DNA of 5,847 bases from contig JACQCL010000028.1 of NCBI GenBank assembly GCA_016201645.1, positions 1 to 5,847 of the forward strand. Reading direction: 5' to 3'. This DNA comes from Candidatus Rokuibacteriota bacterium. GTDB lineage: Bacteria; Methylomirabilota; Methylomirabilia; Rokubacteriales; CSP1-6. Below the pieces are notes generated by a model. It saw only the letters and a program-made list of their open reading frames with translations. It did not search any database and was not told where the DNA came from. This document shows positions 4,890 to 5,847 of this stretch, piece after piece. A program made the translations under genes and the position numbers. Within the stretch, counting starts at the first letter, position 1. Each line of letters starts with the position of its first letter.

Positions 4890-5847
4890 AGGTCACCCGC
4901 GTCAGGCCCCACCTTCTATCGCTGCCGCTCCCCCGGCCGGTGAGGACCTCCATCCACGACATTCGGACCGCGGACACGGTCCTCGTCGAGATGGAGACGG
5001 ATGCCGGGGCGGTGGGGATCGGCCACTGCTTCGCGTTCGGGCGCCAGCGGGCGCGGGCGCTCCATGCCCTGGTGGAAGACCTGCTGCCGCTCTATGAGGG
5101 TCAGGACCCGACGAGCCCCCGCGCCCTCTTCGAGCGCGCCTGGGGGTCCATCAACTTCGTGGGCCACGCCGGCCTCGCCGTGATGGCGCTCGCGGCGCTG
5201 GACACGGCCTGCTGGGACCTGGCGGCGCAGGGCGCGGGGTTACCGCTCTACAAGTTTCTCGGCGGCGGGCGAGAGCGGATTCCGACCTACGCGTCCTCCG
5301 GCCTCTGGCTCGATTATTCCGTTGACGAGCTCCTGTCGGAGGCTCAGAGATTCCTGGCTCAGGGACACCGCGCCCTGAAGATGCGGCTCGGGCGCTCGCC
5401 GAGGGAAGATCTGGAACGCGTCCGCAAGGTCCGCGAGGCCATCGGCGCGGAGGTCAAACTCTTGACTGACGTCAATCAGGGGTGGGACGAGGCCACGGCG
5501 ATCCGGGTCGGGCGGGAACTGGAGCCGTTCAATCTCTACTGGCTGGAGGAGCCGCTCCCCTACGAGGACCTGGAGGGCTGCGCCCGCGTGGCCGCGGCGC
5601 TCACGACGCCCATCGCGACGGGGGAGACGGACTACGGAAGTCTTGCGATGAAGCGGCACCTCGAGCTGAGGGCGGCGGACATCCTGATGCCCGACCTCCA
5701 GCGGATGGGCGGCGTCACCGGCTTCCTGAAGGCCGCCACCCTCTGCGAGACCTTTCACACTCCGGTCTCCTCCCATTTGTTCATGGAAGCCTCCTGCCAC
5801 CTGATCGCGTCGGCGCCCAACGGCCTGATTCTGGAGCACATGGACTG
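4886..5847 (+). CDS. Mandelate racemase/muconate lactonizing enzyme family protein, enolase superfamily (C-terminus cut)
   Basis: A 320-codon partial frame runs from GTG at 4886 to the right edge. The start is fixed by its GTGA overlap with the pab stop and by the typical opening MKVTRVRPHLLSLPL; there is no good Shine-Dalgarno site, so coupled translation is likely. A capping domain (about 1-125) is followed by the barrel. Motifs match the mandelate racemase subgroup: KMR at 165-167 on the second strand, Mg ligands Asp195 (TDVNQGW), Glu221 (WLEEP) and Glu247 (TGET), the Asp270 (MPD) / His297 (SSHLF) dyad, and Glu317 near the break. These positions coincide with those known for Pseudomonas mandelate racemase (195, 221, 247, 270, 297, 317). 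Such enzymes abstract the alpha-proton of a hydroxy-acid carboxylate for racemization or dehydration. The second lysine of the KxK pair is Arg here, so a racemase is less likely than an acid-sugar dehydratase; the substrate is unknown. Confidence 0.88.
   Translation, partial: MKVTRVRPHLLSLPLPRPVRTSIHDIRTADTVLVEMETDAGAVGIGHCFAFGRQRARALHALVEDLLPLYEGQDPTSPRALFERAWGSINFVGHAGLAVMALAALDTACWDLAAQGAGLPLYKFLGGGRERIPTYASSGLWLDYSVDELLSEAQRFLAQGHRALKMRLGRSPREDLERVRKVREAIGAEVKLLTDVNQGWDEATAIRVGRELEPFNLYWLEEPLPYEDLEGCARVAAALTTPIATGETDYGSLAMKRHLELRAADILMPDLQRMGGVTGFLKAATLCETFHTPVSSHLFMEASCHLIASAPNGLILEHMD

Noticed and set aside
1292..5847. A mandelate degradation cluster: racemase-like enzyme plus a benzoylformate decarboxylase-like ThDP enzyme.
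   Set aside because: The ThDP enzyme has ALS-type motifs (GGPGHTN, LQDIDQ) rather than the benzoylformate decarboxylase pattern. The two genes are on opposite strands, the racemase-like enzyme lacks the second catalytic Lys, and no mandelate dehydrogenase is present.

Overview
The window reads as chromosomal DNA of a GC-rich, probably uncultured environmental bacterium. A soil Rokubacteria/Methylomirabilota or deltaproteobacterial-type genome would fit, but this is a weak guess from GC content and gene families only; no rRNA, tRNA or clade marker is present. Coding density is very high. The only non-coding stretch longer than about 25 bases is the roughly 110-base divergent control region near 2984-3095.

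Left arm, minus strand, read right to left from about 2989 to 1: a thiamine-diphosphate (ThDP) enzyme of the acetolactate-synthase-like family, then a DUF2182 polytopic membrane protein whose GTG start lies inside the end of the ThDP gene, then, 23 bases later and behind a strong Shine-Dalgarno site, a DUF1326 Cys-rich protein that runs off the window. DUF2182 and DUF1326 are a recurrent gene pair of unknown function. Their Cys, His and Met patterns suggest soft-metal (copper-like) handling, but that is inference.

Right arm, plus strand, 3096 to the end: a fused aminodeoxychorismate synthase (PabB) / aminodeoxychorismate lyase (PabC) gene, then, overlapping it by four bases (GTGA), a mandelate racemase/muconate lactonizing enzyme (enolase superfamily) gene cut by the window end. 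The PabB half appears to have lost about 40 core residues in frame, including the conserved active-site lysine loop and the first Mg-binding glutamate helix. The PabC half looks complete. The fusion gene is visibly less GC-rich than its neighbours.

Between the arms sit two back-to-back sigma70-type promoters, each with a perfect TTGACA, a 17-base spacer and a reasonable -10. The two -35 boxes lie in mirror symmetry inside an 11-bp perfect inverted repeat with a 6-base centre. One regulator bound there could control both operons at once. No mobile element, CRISPR array, RNA gene or rho-independent terminator was seen.
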